64,000 nucleotides of DNA from contig NZ_QLMJ01000018.1 in the NCBI RefSeq assembly GCF_003259845.1, positions 62,001 to 126,000 of the forward strand. Reading direction: 5' to 3'. Numbering within the stretch: the stretch's first letter is position 1; the number at the start of each line of letters is the position of its first letter. The notes under the pieces are model-generated. The model did not search any database. It saw only the letters and a list, made by a program, of their open reading frames with translations, and was not told the origin of the DNA. Positions 36,536 to 46,200 of this stretch are shown here, piece after piece. Both the position numbers and the translations under genes were made by a program. The stretch comes from Actinoplanes lutulentus. Lineage in GTDB: Bacteria > Actinomycetota > Actinomycetes > Mycobacteriales > Micromonosporaceae.

Positions 36536-37513
36536 GTGTTCACCACCGCCTCCACTACCGCCGACAAGCTGTTCCAGATGTTCGCGGCGATCCTGCTGTT
36601 CGCCGCTGTCGTCGGTGTGATCCTGTTCATCGCCAGTCGTGTCGCGGGTAAGCGCGACAGCTTCGTGGCGTACCTGTACCTGGCCCCCGTCGTGCTGATG
36701 CTCAGCGTGGGCCTCCTCTACCCCGGTCTTCGCACCATCTACGAGTCGTTCTTCAACGCCGCAGGTGATGCGTTCATCGGGATCGACAACTACAAGCTCA
36801 TCCTCACCGACTCGGAGCAGCTGGTCGTGCTCCGGAACACGGCGTTCTGGGTTCTCTTCACGCCGTTCCTGGCGACCGGCGTGGGCCTGCTCTACGCCAT
36901 CCTGGTCGACAAGGCGCGGATCGAGTCGGTCGCCAAGGCGCTGGTCTTCCTGCCGATGTCGATCTCGTTCGTCGCGGCGTCGGTGATCTGGAAGTTCATG
37001 TACGAGTACCGCCCCGACCAGGGCAACGTGAAGCAGATCGGCCTGGTCAACCAGGTCATCGTCTGGCTCGGCGGCAAGCCGGTCCAGCTGCTGATCGACT
37101 CGCCGCTGAACACGTTCCTGCTCATCCTCGTGATGATCTGGATCCAGGCCGGTTTCGCGATGACGCTGCTCTCGGCGGCCATCAAGGCGATCCCGGACGA
37201 CATCGTGGAGGCCGCCCGCCTCGACGGCGTCACACCGTGGGGCATGTTCCGCTTCGTCACGCTGCCCGCGATCCGGCCGGCGGTGATCGTCGTCCTGACG
37301 ACCATCGCGATCGGTACGCTCAAGGTCTTCGACATCGTGCAGACGATGACCGGTGGCCGTTTCGACACGAGCGTGATCGCCAACGAGTTCTACAGCCAGA
37401 GTTTCCGCAGCGCCAACCAGGGTCTCGGCGCCGCGCTCGCGGTCGTGCTGTTCATCCTCGTGATCCCGATCATCGTCTACAACATCCGGCAGCTTCGCCG
37501 TTCGGAGGCGTGA
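36536..37513 (+). CDS. Sugar ABC importer permease, MalF/AglF type
   Basis: This 325-residue protein has an extra N-terminal helix (LFQMFAAILLFAAVVGVILF), then six core helices and the EAA-loop motif VEAARLDGVTPWGMFRFVTLP. It forms the channel with the MalG-type protein encoded next. AAGGAGG lies well placed before the GTG start. Its stop overlaps the next start (TGATG). As in the other importer of this window, no ATPase is encoded, implying a shared MsiK-type ATPase. Confidence 0.9.
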   Translation: MFTTASTTADKLFQMFAAILLFAAVVGVILFIASRVAGKRDSFVAYLYLAPVVLMLSVGLLYPGLRTIYESFFNAAGDAFIGIDNYKLILTDSEQLVVLRNTAFWVLFTPFLATGVGLLYAILVDKARIESVAKALVFLPMSISFVAASVIWKFMYEYRPDQGNVKQIGLVNQVIVWLGGKPVQLLIDSPLNTFLLILVMIWIQAGFAMTLLSAAIKAIPDDIVEAARLDGVTPWGMFRFVTLPAIRPAVIVVLTTIAIGTLKVFDIVQTMTGGRFDTSVIANEFYSQSFRSANQGLGAALAVVLFILVIPIIVYNIRQLRRSEA

Positions 37514-38421
37514 TGAGCACCGTCACTCCAGTCACCACCACGCCACCGCTCACCCCGGAGAAGGTCTCCGCGGCGTCGACGGCGAAGAAGAAGCTCACCT
37601 CGCCGTGGGCGTCGCTGGCCGCACTGATCATCGCGGTCCTCTGGACGCTCCCGACGTTCGGTCTGCTGGTCTCCTCGTTCCGCCCGGAGCGCGCGATCAA
37701 GACGACCGGCTGGTGGACGTTCTTCTCCGACCCGAAGGTCACGTTCGAGAACTACCAGGCCGTCTTCGACCCGGACAACATCAACCTGGCCGACTTCTTC
37801 CTGAACTCGATCGTCATCACCCTGCCGGCGGTCATCATCCCGCTGTGCCTGGCGTCGCTCGCGGCCTACGCGTTCGCGTGGATGAACTTCAAGGGTAAGA
37901 ACTTCCTGTTCATCGCGATCTTCGCTCTGCAGATCGTGCCGCTGCAGGTCACCCTGATCCCGCTGCTGTCGCTCTACGTCGACATGGGCATCGCGAACAC
38001 CTTCTGGACGCTCTGGCTGTCCCACTCGGCGTTCGCCCTGCCGCTGGCGATCTACATCCTGCACAACTTCATCAAAGAGGTGCCGTCCAGCCTGATCGAG
38101 GCGGCCCGGATGGACGGCGCCGGCCACGTGGCGATCTTCTTCCGGGTGCTGCTGCCGCTGCTCACCCCGGCGCTGGCCGCGTTCGGCATCTTCCAGTTCC
38201 TCTGGGTGTGGAACGACCTGCTGGTCTCCCTCACGTTCGCCGGCTCCCCGGAGATCTCCCCGATCACCGTCCAGCTGTCCAACCTGAGCGGCACCCGCGG
38301 CACCGCCTGGCACCTGCTCTCCGCAGGCGCCTTCGTCTCCATCATCGTCCCCGTGACGGTGTTCCTGCTGCTCCAGCGCTACTTCGTGCGAGGCCTCCTC
38401 GCCGGCAGCGTCAAGGGCTGA
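37513..38421 (+). CDS. Sugar ABC importer permease, MalG/AglG type
   Basis: This 302-residue protein begins MSTVTPVTTTPPLTPEK, a hydrophilic cytoplasmic tail, then six helices (WASLAALIIAVLWTLPTFG and others). The EAA loop is SSLIEAARMDGAGHVAIFFRVLLP. A ribosome site (GGAGG) lies inside the end of the upstream gene, and the ATG overlaps that gene's stop by one base. It ends the importer operon, followed by a GC-rich hairpin. Confidence 0.9.
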   Translation: MSTVTPVTTTPPLTPEKVSAASTAKKKLTSPWASLAALIIAVLWTLPTFGLLVSSFRPERAIKTTGWWTFFSDPKVTFENYQAVFDPDNINLADFFLNSIVITLPAVIIPLCLASLAAYAFAWMNFKGKNFLFIAIFALQIVPLQVTLIPLLSLYVDMGIANTFWTLWLSHSAFALPLAIYILHNFIKEVPSSLIEAARMDGAGHVAIFFRVLLPLLTPALAAFGIFQFLWVWNDLLVSLTFAGSPEISPITVQLSNLSGTRGTAWHLLSAGAFVSIIVPVTVFLLLQRYFVRGLLAGSVKG

Positions 38422-38438
38422 CAAGACGCAAAACCCCT

Positions 38439-38475
38439 CGAAGGCCGCGCCCCGTTCCACGGGTCGCGGCCTTCG
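38439..38475 (+). terminator. Hairpin after the sugar importer operon
   Basis: An 11-bp stem (CGAAGGCCGCG / CGCGGCCTTCG) with a 15-base loop that can itself pair (CCCG/CGGG) follows the MalG stop by 18 bases. T-runs are short. Confidence 0.65.
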
Positions 38476-39006
38476 TCACACCCAGCCCCAGCCAGGCGCG
38501 CCCCTCACCCTTCCTCCTTCGGTACGCCTTTTCGCGGCCTCTCCTCATTCGCCATAGCGCCGTACCCGGTGCCCGGAGCCCGGCGCCCGGAGCCCGGAGC
38601 CGCCGGGACCAAGATGGCCCTGCTGGCTAGTGGAAATCCCGCTGGCAGTGGCCGCTCGGCCCTGATCGCCTCTTCGCCCCGCCCCCGCGGCGATCGTGGT
38701 CCCCGAACCACACCCCGACAGGAACAACGGCCCAAGATCGCGCAGGCCCGACGCGCGTGTCGACTTCGGGTTCACTACGCCCCCAAACTCGACACACACC
38801 CAGCGAACCGCCCGCCCGTGTCGATTTCAGGTTCGATACGCACCTCAACTCGACACACACCGGGCGGAGTGCTCACGGCGTGGGTTCAGGCCGTACACAA
38901 CGCCACCGTGTGCCCCCATCCCCCCTGGATGAACGCTCACCGTGGGCCGTGGTCTGTCCTGGGCTCGGCACTCAGAGATCGTGAGCTGGCGGCGGGGCGC
39001 AGGGCG
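38476..39006. other. Intergenic region with repeated elements
   Basis: No convincing gene. The region holds a GCCCGGAGCC-type simple repeat near 38572-38602 and two 44-bp repeats bounded by GTGTCGA and TCGACAC (38757-38800, 38818-38861). Small reading frames here are products of the repeats. Confidence 0.6.
38757..38861. repeat. Two 44-bp intergenic repeats with inverted ends
   Basis: Copies at 38757-38800 and 38818-38861 share GTGTCGAYTTCRGGTTC at the left and ACTCGACACACACC at the right, so each can fold on its GTGTCGA/TCGACAC ends. A partial third copy (GTGTCGATTTCGGGT) lies at 47001-47015. Confidence 0.8.
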
Positions 39007-39675
39007 TTACGCCAGGCGACCGTCTCGAAGGGTGATCACGCGGTCGGCCCGGTCCATCAGCGCCGGGTCGTGGGTGGCGACCAGGGCGGTCATGCCACGA
39101 GCGTCGACGACGGCCCGGAGCAGATCCATGATGGCGCGGCCGGTGTCCGAGTCGAGCTGGCCGGTGGGTTCGTCGGCGATCAGCAGGTCGGGGTCGTTGG
39201 CCAGGGCGCGCGCCACCGCGACCCGCTGCTGCTGACCGCCGGAGAGCTCGCCGGGGCGCTGGGCGGCCTGGCCACCGAGGCCGACGAGTTCGAGGAGGAC
39301 CGACACCCGCTCGTCGCGTTCGGCGGGGCGGCGTTTGGACAGGCGCATCGGGATGCTGACGTTCTCGGCGGCGGTCAGGATCGGGATCAGGCCGAACGAC
39401 TGGAAGACGAAACCGATCACGTCGCGGCGCAGTTCGAGCAGTTCCTGCTCGCCGGCGCCGGTGACCGGGCGACCGGCGACCGTGATGGTTCCCGCAGTCG
39501 GGCGATCGAGGCCGCCGATCAGGTTCAGCAGGGTGGTCTTGCCGGCGCCGGAGCGGCCGCGGACAGCGATGAGCTCACCCTTCGCGACGGCGAAGGAGAC
39601 GTCGCTCAAAGCGTGCACGGTCCGGTCACCGGAACCGAAGGCACGGCCGACCCCGGATACTTCGACGACGCTCAT
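39007..39675 (-). CDS. ABC exporter ATPase, LolD/MacB type
   Basis: This 222-residue ATPase has Walker A GRSGAGKTTLLNLIGG, the Q-loop FVFQSFGLIPILTAAENV, the signature LSGGQQQRVAVARAL, Walker B LLIADEPTG and the H-loop ATHDP. It belongs to the LolD/MacB class that drives FtsX-like permeases for export or mechanotransmission. Its start overlaps the end of the previous gene (ATGA). It is the last of four genes, with one more ATPase and two large permeases upstream. The cargo is unknown. Confidence 0.93.
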   Translation of the reverse strand: MSVVEVSGVGRAFGSGDRTVHALSDVSFAVAKGELIAVRGRSGAGKTTLLNLIGGLDRPTAGTITVAGRPVTGAGEQELLELRRDVIGFVFQSFGLIPILTAAENVSIPMRLSKRRPAERDERVSVLLELVGLGGQAAQRPGELSGGQQQRVAVARALANDPDLLIADEPTGQLDSDTGRAIMDLLRAVVDARGMTALVATHDPALMDRADRVITLRDGRLA

Positions 39676-40628
39676 CGGTCCTGCTCCCCCGAGGCACTGG
39701 GTCTGACTTCGACGTGGTCCGGTTCCAGGTTGAGGCGGACGCGGTCGCGGAGGCTCAGGGCCTCGACGAACGCCGCCGGCAGTTGCAGGCGACCGGCCCG
39801 GTCGAGGACGGCGTACTCCTCGGTCACGTGTTCCTCGGTGCCGTCGGCGGCGATCCGGGCCGATCGGCGTACCTCGGAAGCGGTTTTTCCGTCCCGGATG
39901 GCGACCGCTCGGCGGACCTGGCCGGCCACGTTCATGTCGTGGGTGACCACCACGACGGTGACGCCGAGTTCGGCGTTGACGGTGCGCAGCGCGCCGAACA
40001 CCTCGTCGGCGGTGGCCTCGTCGAGCTCACCGGTCGGCTCGTCGGCGAAGAGCACCTCGGGGTCGTTGGCGAGCGCCACCGCGACCGCGCACCGCTGCTG
40101 CTCACCACCGCTCATCTGATCGGGACGGCGGCCGGCCTTGTCGGCGAGCCCGACCATGTCGAGCAGTTCGAGAGCGCGGTCCCGCTTGACCGACCCGGCC
40201 AGTTTCATCGGCAGCGAGACGTTCTCCTGGGCGGAGAGATACGGCAGCAGGTTGCGCGCGGTCTGCTGCCAGACGAACCCGACGATCTTCCGCCGGTATT
40301 CGAGGCGTCGCTTCGCGGAGAGGCCCAGCAGGTCGAATCCGGCAACCCGCGCCACCCCGGCGGTGGGTTCGTCGAGGCCGGACAGGATGTTCAGCATTGT
40401 CGACTTCCCGGATCCGGACGCGCCGACGACCGCGAGCAACTCACCCCGGTCGACGACAAGATCCAAACCTTGAAGAGCGACAACCTCAACACCTTCGGTA
40501 CGGAAGATGCGCACCAGCCCGTCGCAGACGATGTGCCCGCTGAGCCGGTCCTGTCCGCCGGCGCGGGCCGCGGCTTTCTCGGCCGCCTTGATCTCCAGTT
40601 CAGCCAGATCCATCAGGCCAGAGTCCAT
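39672..40628 (-). CDS. ABC exporter ATPase with AbrB-like C-terminal tail
   Basis: This 318-residue ATPase has Walker A GASGSGKSTMLNILSGL, the Q-loop FVWQQTARNLLPYLSAQENV, the signature MSGGEQQRCAVAVAL, Walker B VLFADEPTG and the H-loop VVTHDMNVAG. Beyond the usual end, about 60 extra residues include VLDRAGRLQLPAAFVEALSL followed by RDRVRLNLEPDHVEV, which has the pattern of SpoVT/AbrB swapped-hairpin domains. The start is ATG 40628 (overlapping the permease stop) or ATG 40613. Only one other ATPase is in the operon, so the two may form a heterodimer. Confidence 0.9.
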   Translation of the reverse strand: MDSGLMDLAELEIKAAEKAAARAGGQDRLSGHIVCDGLVRIFRTEGVEVVALQGLDLVVDRGELLAVVGASGSGKSTMLNILSGLDEPTAGVARVAGFDLLGLSAKRRLEYRRKIVGFVWQQTARNLLPYLSAQENVSLPMKLAGSVKRDRALELLDMVGLADKAGRRPDQMSGGEQQRCAVAVALANDPEVLFADEPTGELDEATADEVFGALRTVNAELGVTVVVVTHDMNVAGQVRRAVAIRDGKTASEVRRSARIAADGTEEHVTEEYAVLDRAGRLQLPAAFVEALSLRDRVRLNLEPDHVEVRPSASGEQDR

Positions 40629-43285
40629 CAGGACTGCTCCTCTCCGAGCCGCAGTACCGTGCCGAGGCGCAGGCGGCGGTTGGCGATGTCCTCGACGACG
40701 AGGGCGGCGATCACGGCGAGAACCGTGACGACCAGGACCCCGGCGGCGAGGTACGGGTCGGCGCTGATCTCGGCCGGCACCCCGGCGGTGAAATCGTCGA
40801 GGCCGAGCGCGGGTGCGATCAACGCCGGCAGCGCGGCACCGGTGAGTGCGCCGGCGAGCACGGCAACACCGAGCAGGGGTACGAGTTCGAACACCAGCAG
40901 TCCGCGGCCCTGGCCCGTGGACAACCCGAGGGTGCGCAGGCGGGACAGGGTCCGGCCGCGGGCCGGAGCGCCGGCGAGGACGGTGAGCGCGACGGCGAGC
41001 AGGGCGAGCGCGGCCGAGGCGACCAGCCCGGCGGCGAACGTGAAGCTCAGCACCCCGTCGACACCACGTTCGTCGAGGCTTTCCCGGTACGCGGCCCGGG
41101 TCATGACGGTCGCCGGCATGTTCAGCTCGAAGTCCTCCACGGCCTTGCCGGTGGACTTCAGCGTCTGGGCCCGCTGTCCGTCGTCGGCGACCCGTCGCAC
41201 GGCGGCGGGATCCCAGCCGTCCCCGTCCACCAGGATGCGGTTGGGGACGAGCGGCTGGAAGTCCGGGATCAGCATGGCCTGACTGGGCAGGACCAGGAAC
41301 TCGCGGACGCCGGTGCCGAGACCCGGGACGGTGTCGCGGACGGCGGCCACCCGGAACACGTACCGCCGGCCCTGGATGTCGATCTTGCCGCCCGCGCCGA
41401 TCCGCTCGGCGACCTTCGGGGAGGCGACCGCCGGGACGACCTCGGAGGGGCCCGCGTTCACCAGCTCCGCGGGCAGGTCGAGGCCGGAGGTGGCCGCGTC
41501 GACCACCATCGCCTGGATCTGCGAGATCAGCGGGCTGGAGTCGCTGCGCACCTCGGCGGCCGACGCGAGCAGCAGCGGCGTGGCCCGGGTGACGCCGTCG
41601 ATCTCGGCGATCCGTGCCGGGGTGTCCACGGCGAACGAGAAGCCGGTGACCACGGCGTCGGCGGGTACGGCCAGGTCAGCGGCCCGGTCCCGGCCGTGCC
41701 CGACGGTGGTGGCGACGGTTCCGGCGAAGATGCCGGTGGCGATCGCGACGACCAGCACGCTGAGCGGCCAGGACCGCATCGGCGCGCCACGGCCGGCGCC
41801 GGCCAGGCCGAGGAACGCGATCGCGCCGCGGGCCCGGGCGGTGAGCCGGCCGGCGGCGCGCAACGGGAACGGCACGAGCCGCAGCGCGATCAGGGAGGCC
41901 GCGACGGACAGGAGGACGGGCACGGCGATCAGGTACGGGTCGACGCCCGCGCCCGCGTCGATACCGCGGCGGCGTACCAGATAGGCGCCGCCGGCGGCGA
42001 GGGCGATCAGGAAGAGCTCGCCGGTGATCCGCCGGGGCGACGGCTTGCTGCCGGCCAGGTCCTGCCGGTGCCCGGTGAAGTCGGGCCGGTGAGCGGCGGC
42101 GGCCGCCAGTGCCGCCGGGCTGAGAAGCGCGAGCAGCGTGAACCCGAGAACCAGCAGTGGTTCCTCCGGGTCGGGACGGCCGGATATCAGCAGGCTCGGC
42201 ACCAGGGCACCGGCCAGCCAGCCGATCGCGGCGGCCGGCAGGACGACGAGGGCGGCCTCGGCGGCGGCGCGGCCGGCGATCGCAGCGACCGAGCCGCCAC
42301 GGGCCCGGATCAGCGCGTACTCGGTGCGGCGGCGGTCGGCGGCCAGACGCGCGGCGAGCAGGATCAGGCCGGCCACGGTGGCGAGGATGCCGGCCTGGAC
42401 CACGGCGAGAACGGCCTGGACGGCACGCAGCTGCTTGTCGAAATCGGCGAGGGTGGTGTCGACGCCGCTCTGCAGGGCGGTCTGGACGGGCGGGCGCCGG
42501 CGGGCCTCGGCGACGGCCGTGGTGAGGCCGGTGACCTGGTCGGCGGTGAGCAGCTGGTCGTCGAGGCGGTACCGCCAGCGCTGCTTGAACTCGCCGGCCT
42601 TCTCGGCGGTCACCTGGGCGCCGATCGGGTCGGTGAGCAGGGTGGCCCGGTACCGGGTGTCCTCGAGGATCGACGGGCAGGCGACCCGGGCGAGTTTCTG
42701 GTCGGCCCAGAACGGCGCTGTCGCGTCGACGGGCTCGTAGCGGCCGACGATGCGTACCGTCGCGTCGTCGACCCGGGCGTGCAGGGTGACCGCGTCGCCC
42801 ACCTTGAGTCCGAGGGCTTTCGCCTCGTCGGTGCCGATCATCGCTTCGGCGTTCGAGCCGGCGGATCGGGGCGCGCGGCCCTCGACGATCCGGGTGGCCT
42901 GGTCGGAGCCGGTCTGGCGGCGGATGCCGACCAGCGACGGGCAGGCTCTGAGGTACTCGCCACCCACCGTGGCGTCGACCGGGCCGATCTCGGTGACGAA
43001 CCAGCTCTGCGTGAGCAGCCCGGGCAGCGGGGCCGGCAGCTGCTCGCGGATCGGGTCGAGCTGCGACGCCCGGTCTTCCGCGGCCACCGACCCGAAGTCA
43101 CGGGCCAGGGTGAACGTCAGGTCCCGGGAGCTGGACATCAACGCGCCGATGTCGGCGCGCAGGCCCTCGTCGGTGGTGCCGTTGGCGAGACGCCCGGGGC
43201 CTGCGGAGAGGAACGCCGCCAGCCCTACCAGCGCCGCCAGCAGGCCTAATTGGCCGGCGAACGCGCGTACCCTCTGCATGATCAT
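40628..43285 (-). CDS. Large FtsX-like ABC exporter permease
   Basis: This 885-residue permease starts with a helix (LGLLAALVGLAAFLSAGPGR) followed by a large extracytoplasmic region (about 40-270). A block of membrane helices (about 280-530) comes next, then a second external domain and a last FtsX-type set of helices (about 730-885). The layout is a double FtsX/MacB permease. It overlaps the upstream permease by four bases and the downstream ATPase by one. No substrate is evident. Confidence 0.88.
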   Translation of the reverse strand: MIMQRVRAFAGQLGLLAALVGLAAFLSAGPGRLANGTTDEGLRADIGALMSSSRDLTFTLARDFGSVAAEDRASQLDPIREQLPAPLPGLLTQSWFVTEIGPVDATVGGEYLRACPSLVGIRRQTGSDQATRIVEGRAPRSAGSNAEAMIGTDEAKALGLKVGDAVTLHARVDDATVRIVGRYEPVDATAPFWADQKLARVACPSILEDTRYRATLLTDPIGAQVTAEKAGEFKQRWRYRLDDQLLTADQVTGLTTAVAEARRRPPVQTALQSGVDTTLADFDKQLRAVQAVLAVVQAGILATVAGLILLAARLAADRRRTEYALIRARGGSVAAIAGRAAAEAALVVLPAAAIGWLAGALVPSLLISGRPDPEEPLLVLGFTLLALLSPAALAAAAAHRPDFTGHRQDLAGSKPSPRRITGELFLIALAAGGAYLVRRRGIDAGAGVDPYLIAVPVLLSVAASLIALRLVPFPLRAAGRLTARARGAIAFLGLAGAGRGAPMRSWPLSVLVVAIATGIFAGTVATTVGHGRDRAADLAVPADAVVTGFSFAVDTPARIAEIDGVTRATPLLLASAAEVRSDSSPLISQIQAMVVDAATSGLDLPAELVNAGPSEVVPAVASPKVAERIGAGGKIDIQGRRYVFRVAAVRDTVPGLGTGVREFLVLPSQAMLIPDFQPLVPNRILVDGDGWDPAAVRRVADDGQRAQTLKSTGKAVEDFELNMPATVMTRAAYRESLDERGVDGVLSFTFAAGLVASAALALLAVALTVLAGAPARGRTLSRLRTLGLSTGQGRGLLVFELVPLLGVAVLAGALTGAALPALIAPALGLDDFTAGVPAEISADPYLAAGVLVVTVLAVIAALVVEDIANRRLRLGTVLRLGEEQS

Positions 43286-46200
43286 CGCTCTGCTCCCAAG
43301 CGCAATCGCGCGGCAGGCAGCTTGCGCGCCGCGGCGGCCGCGGTCAGCGCGCTGAGCGCGAGTGCGACGCCCACCAGAAGGGCGACGCTGCCCGCGGTGG
43401 GCAGCCAGCCGACCTGCAGAACCGGTTCCGGGACCGGGCGCACCGCGGTCGGGGTGAGTACGAGCAGCGGGGCCATCGCGCCGGCGACCAGGAGTCCGAC
43501 GGCGAGGCCGGCGAGGGAGCCGACGCCGGCGAGGAATGCCTGTTCGACCACGAGGGATCGGGCGAGCAGGCGCGGGCCGGCGCCGAGGGTGTGCAGGACG
43601 GCGAGTTCACCGGCGCGGCGTCCGGCGGTGGCGCGGGAGTCGGCGGCGATGCCCGCGGCGGCGAGCAGGACGGCGCCGAAGGCGGCGAGGAAGAGGGCCA
43701 CCCGGGCGCCGGCACCGAACGGGTCCCGGGCCGCGGAGCCGGCGATCTCGGCGCGGTCGAGGACGTCCAGGCCGCTGGCGGCGACGGTGGGATTTCCCTT
43801 GATCCACCATTCGGTGGTTCGCGGAGCGATGCCGTACGCGGTGAAGAGGGTGGCGTCGAGGGCCGGTCGGTCGGCGAGGATCGCCGGGCCGCCGGTGGTG
43901 CCGGGGATGCGGTCGACGACGGCTACGACCGTGACCGGGACGCTGGCGCTGTTGATCGACAGGAACGCGGTGGCGCCCTGGGTGGCGTTGAGGTCGGTCA
44001 TGGCTTCGCGGGTCATGGCTACCGGGACCGGTTCGCGGATCACCACCGGGGTGACGGCGAAGCGGCTGGTGGCGGTCAGGGTTCCGTCGTCGTCGGGGGC
44101 GGCGCCGCCGCCGCTGCGGGTGACCGACTGCCACTCGCCCTCCTGGCCGGTGATGCGCCAGGTGGTGGTGATCGGGTTGCCGAGCAGGTCGGAGGAGGCG
44201 AACGGTTCGACGAGGAAGCCGGCGAGGCTCGGGGTGGCCGGGTCGGAGGTGGCCGGGTCAGAGGTGGCCGGGCCGGAGCTCGTTGCGGTGGCTGTGTCGG
44301 CGTTGAATGTCGCTGGTTTGCCGTCGTCGCTGGTGCCCAAGTCCACACGGTGGCCGTCGGTGAAGACCGCCAGTGTGCGGACCGGCCCGCCCGTGGTGAC
44401 GATTTTCCCCGATTTAAGCGTCCTGCCGGTGATTTCCGACTTGCGCTCGGCAGCGAGCCAGGCGAGCACCTCGGCCGGTGGGCCGCCCATCGCGTCGTCG
44501 CGGCCCAGCATCACCCCGGCGCCCGCTTTCGTGTCCAGCGCGATCAGCTCCGCCGGGTCGCTGCCCGCGGACAACGGCATCGACTCCCGCCAGCCGGGCA
44601 CGACCGTACGCACCCCCGGCAACGCGGTCAGCTCGGCGAGGCGGTTGTCCGGCGCGACGCCGCCCTCCTCCACGAGCCGCAGGTCCGCGCCGACGGTCTG
44701 CTCGGCCTGATCGTCGATGGAGGCGCGGGCGGTGTCGGCGAGCGCCCACGACACGGTGGCCGCGGCGACCGCGAGAGCCAGCATGACCATCGGGCCGGCG
44801 TGCGCACGGCGGCCCGCCTGCCAGGTGCCGAGCAGCGGGGAACGGCTCACGCCCCGGTTCAGCCGGGCCGCGGCGAACCGGGCGATCGGCGGCAACAGCC
44901 GGATGGCGAGAACCGCGCCGGTCAGGACTCCGAGGGTGGGTGCGGCGGCAAGAAGCGGGTCGACGCCGGCGATGGCTCCTCCCGTTGTCCCGGTTCCTCC
45001 TGTTGTCCCGGTTCCTCCGGCTATCGGGGATGAGTACTGGCGCAGCTGGATCCAGCCGAGGACCGCCAGAGCGACCACGACCAGGTCGATCCCGGCCCGG
45101 CGGAAGATCGGCAGCCGGGCACGCCCCGCGGTCTCCGCCACATAGGTACGTGCCTTGCGCAGCGCCGGCACGGTCAGCGCCAGGATGCCGCCGGCCGCCG
45201 CGAGCGCCGCGATCAGCCAGACCGACCCGGTCAGCACGGGTTCCAGACGCAGCGCTCCCGGCAGCGGGACGATTCTCACCAGCGCCACCGCGAGGGGCGG
45301 CGCGAGCAGAGCGGCCGGCAGAACGAGCACGAACGCCTCGGCCGCCGCGTACCCGGCCAGCTGCCTCCGGGACGCACCCCGCGCCCGCAGCAGCGCGGTC
45401 TCCCCACGCCGGGCCTCACCCAGCAGGAGCGCGACCAGGGTCAGGGCATAACCGCCGAGGACGGCGAGCAGGAGGACGGGGGTGACCAGGGCGGATCGGC
45501 GTACCAGGTCGGCGCGATCAAGCCGCTCGGCCAGCACCGGAATGCCGGTGGTGATGGTCGCGGACGCGGCCAGACCGGTCACTTCAGGCAGTCGCGCGCC
45601 TACAGCCGCGACAATCTCTGCGGTACGCCCAACGCGCTCGATAGTCATGCCAGAGAGAGTCGCGGCGGGGTTTCCGGAGGCCGGGGTTGCGCCGGTCGGG
45701 GTTCCAGGGGTTTGAGTTCCGCCGGTTTGGGTTGCGCCGAACAGCTCGGGTTGCACCAGCCAGCCGGCGGAGGCGCCTTCGGCGAAGTCAGCGGCAAACG
45801 TCTTCCCGGAGACCACTATCGGACCGTGCGTGGCAGTCTGCGGCAGCCGCCCGGAGAAGACGTCCGGCAACAGCAGCCAGTACGGATCGGTAGCGTCCCG
45901 AGGCCGCCACAACCCGGAGACCGTGACCGGAACGATCTCATCAGTACGCCGATCCAGCAGCCGCATCGTATCGCCGGTCGTCAGCCCGAGCAGCTCCGCG
46001 ACCGGCTCGGCGAGGGCGGCGGTTCGTTTGCCCGGCTGGTCTGCCGGCCAGTCCCCCGAGGCCAGATCAGCATGCTCGGGCAGTTCCTCAAGCACGACCA
46101 CGTCGGCGTAAACGAGGCCGTTCGAATCCGGGGTAGCCCCAGCCCCAGCCCCGTCAACAGCCCAACCCGACGCGTACGAGGCACTACTGACCCGCCACCC

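Noticed and set aside
38569..40119. 516-codon plus-strand frame across the intergenic region and the ATPase genes
   Set aside because: It begins in repeats and continues antisense to two ABC ATPases with intact motifs.
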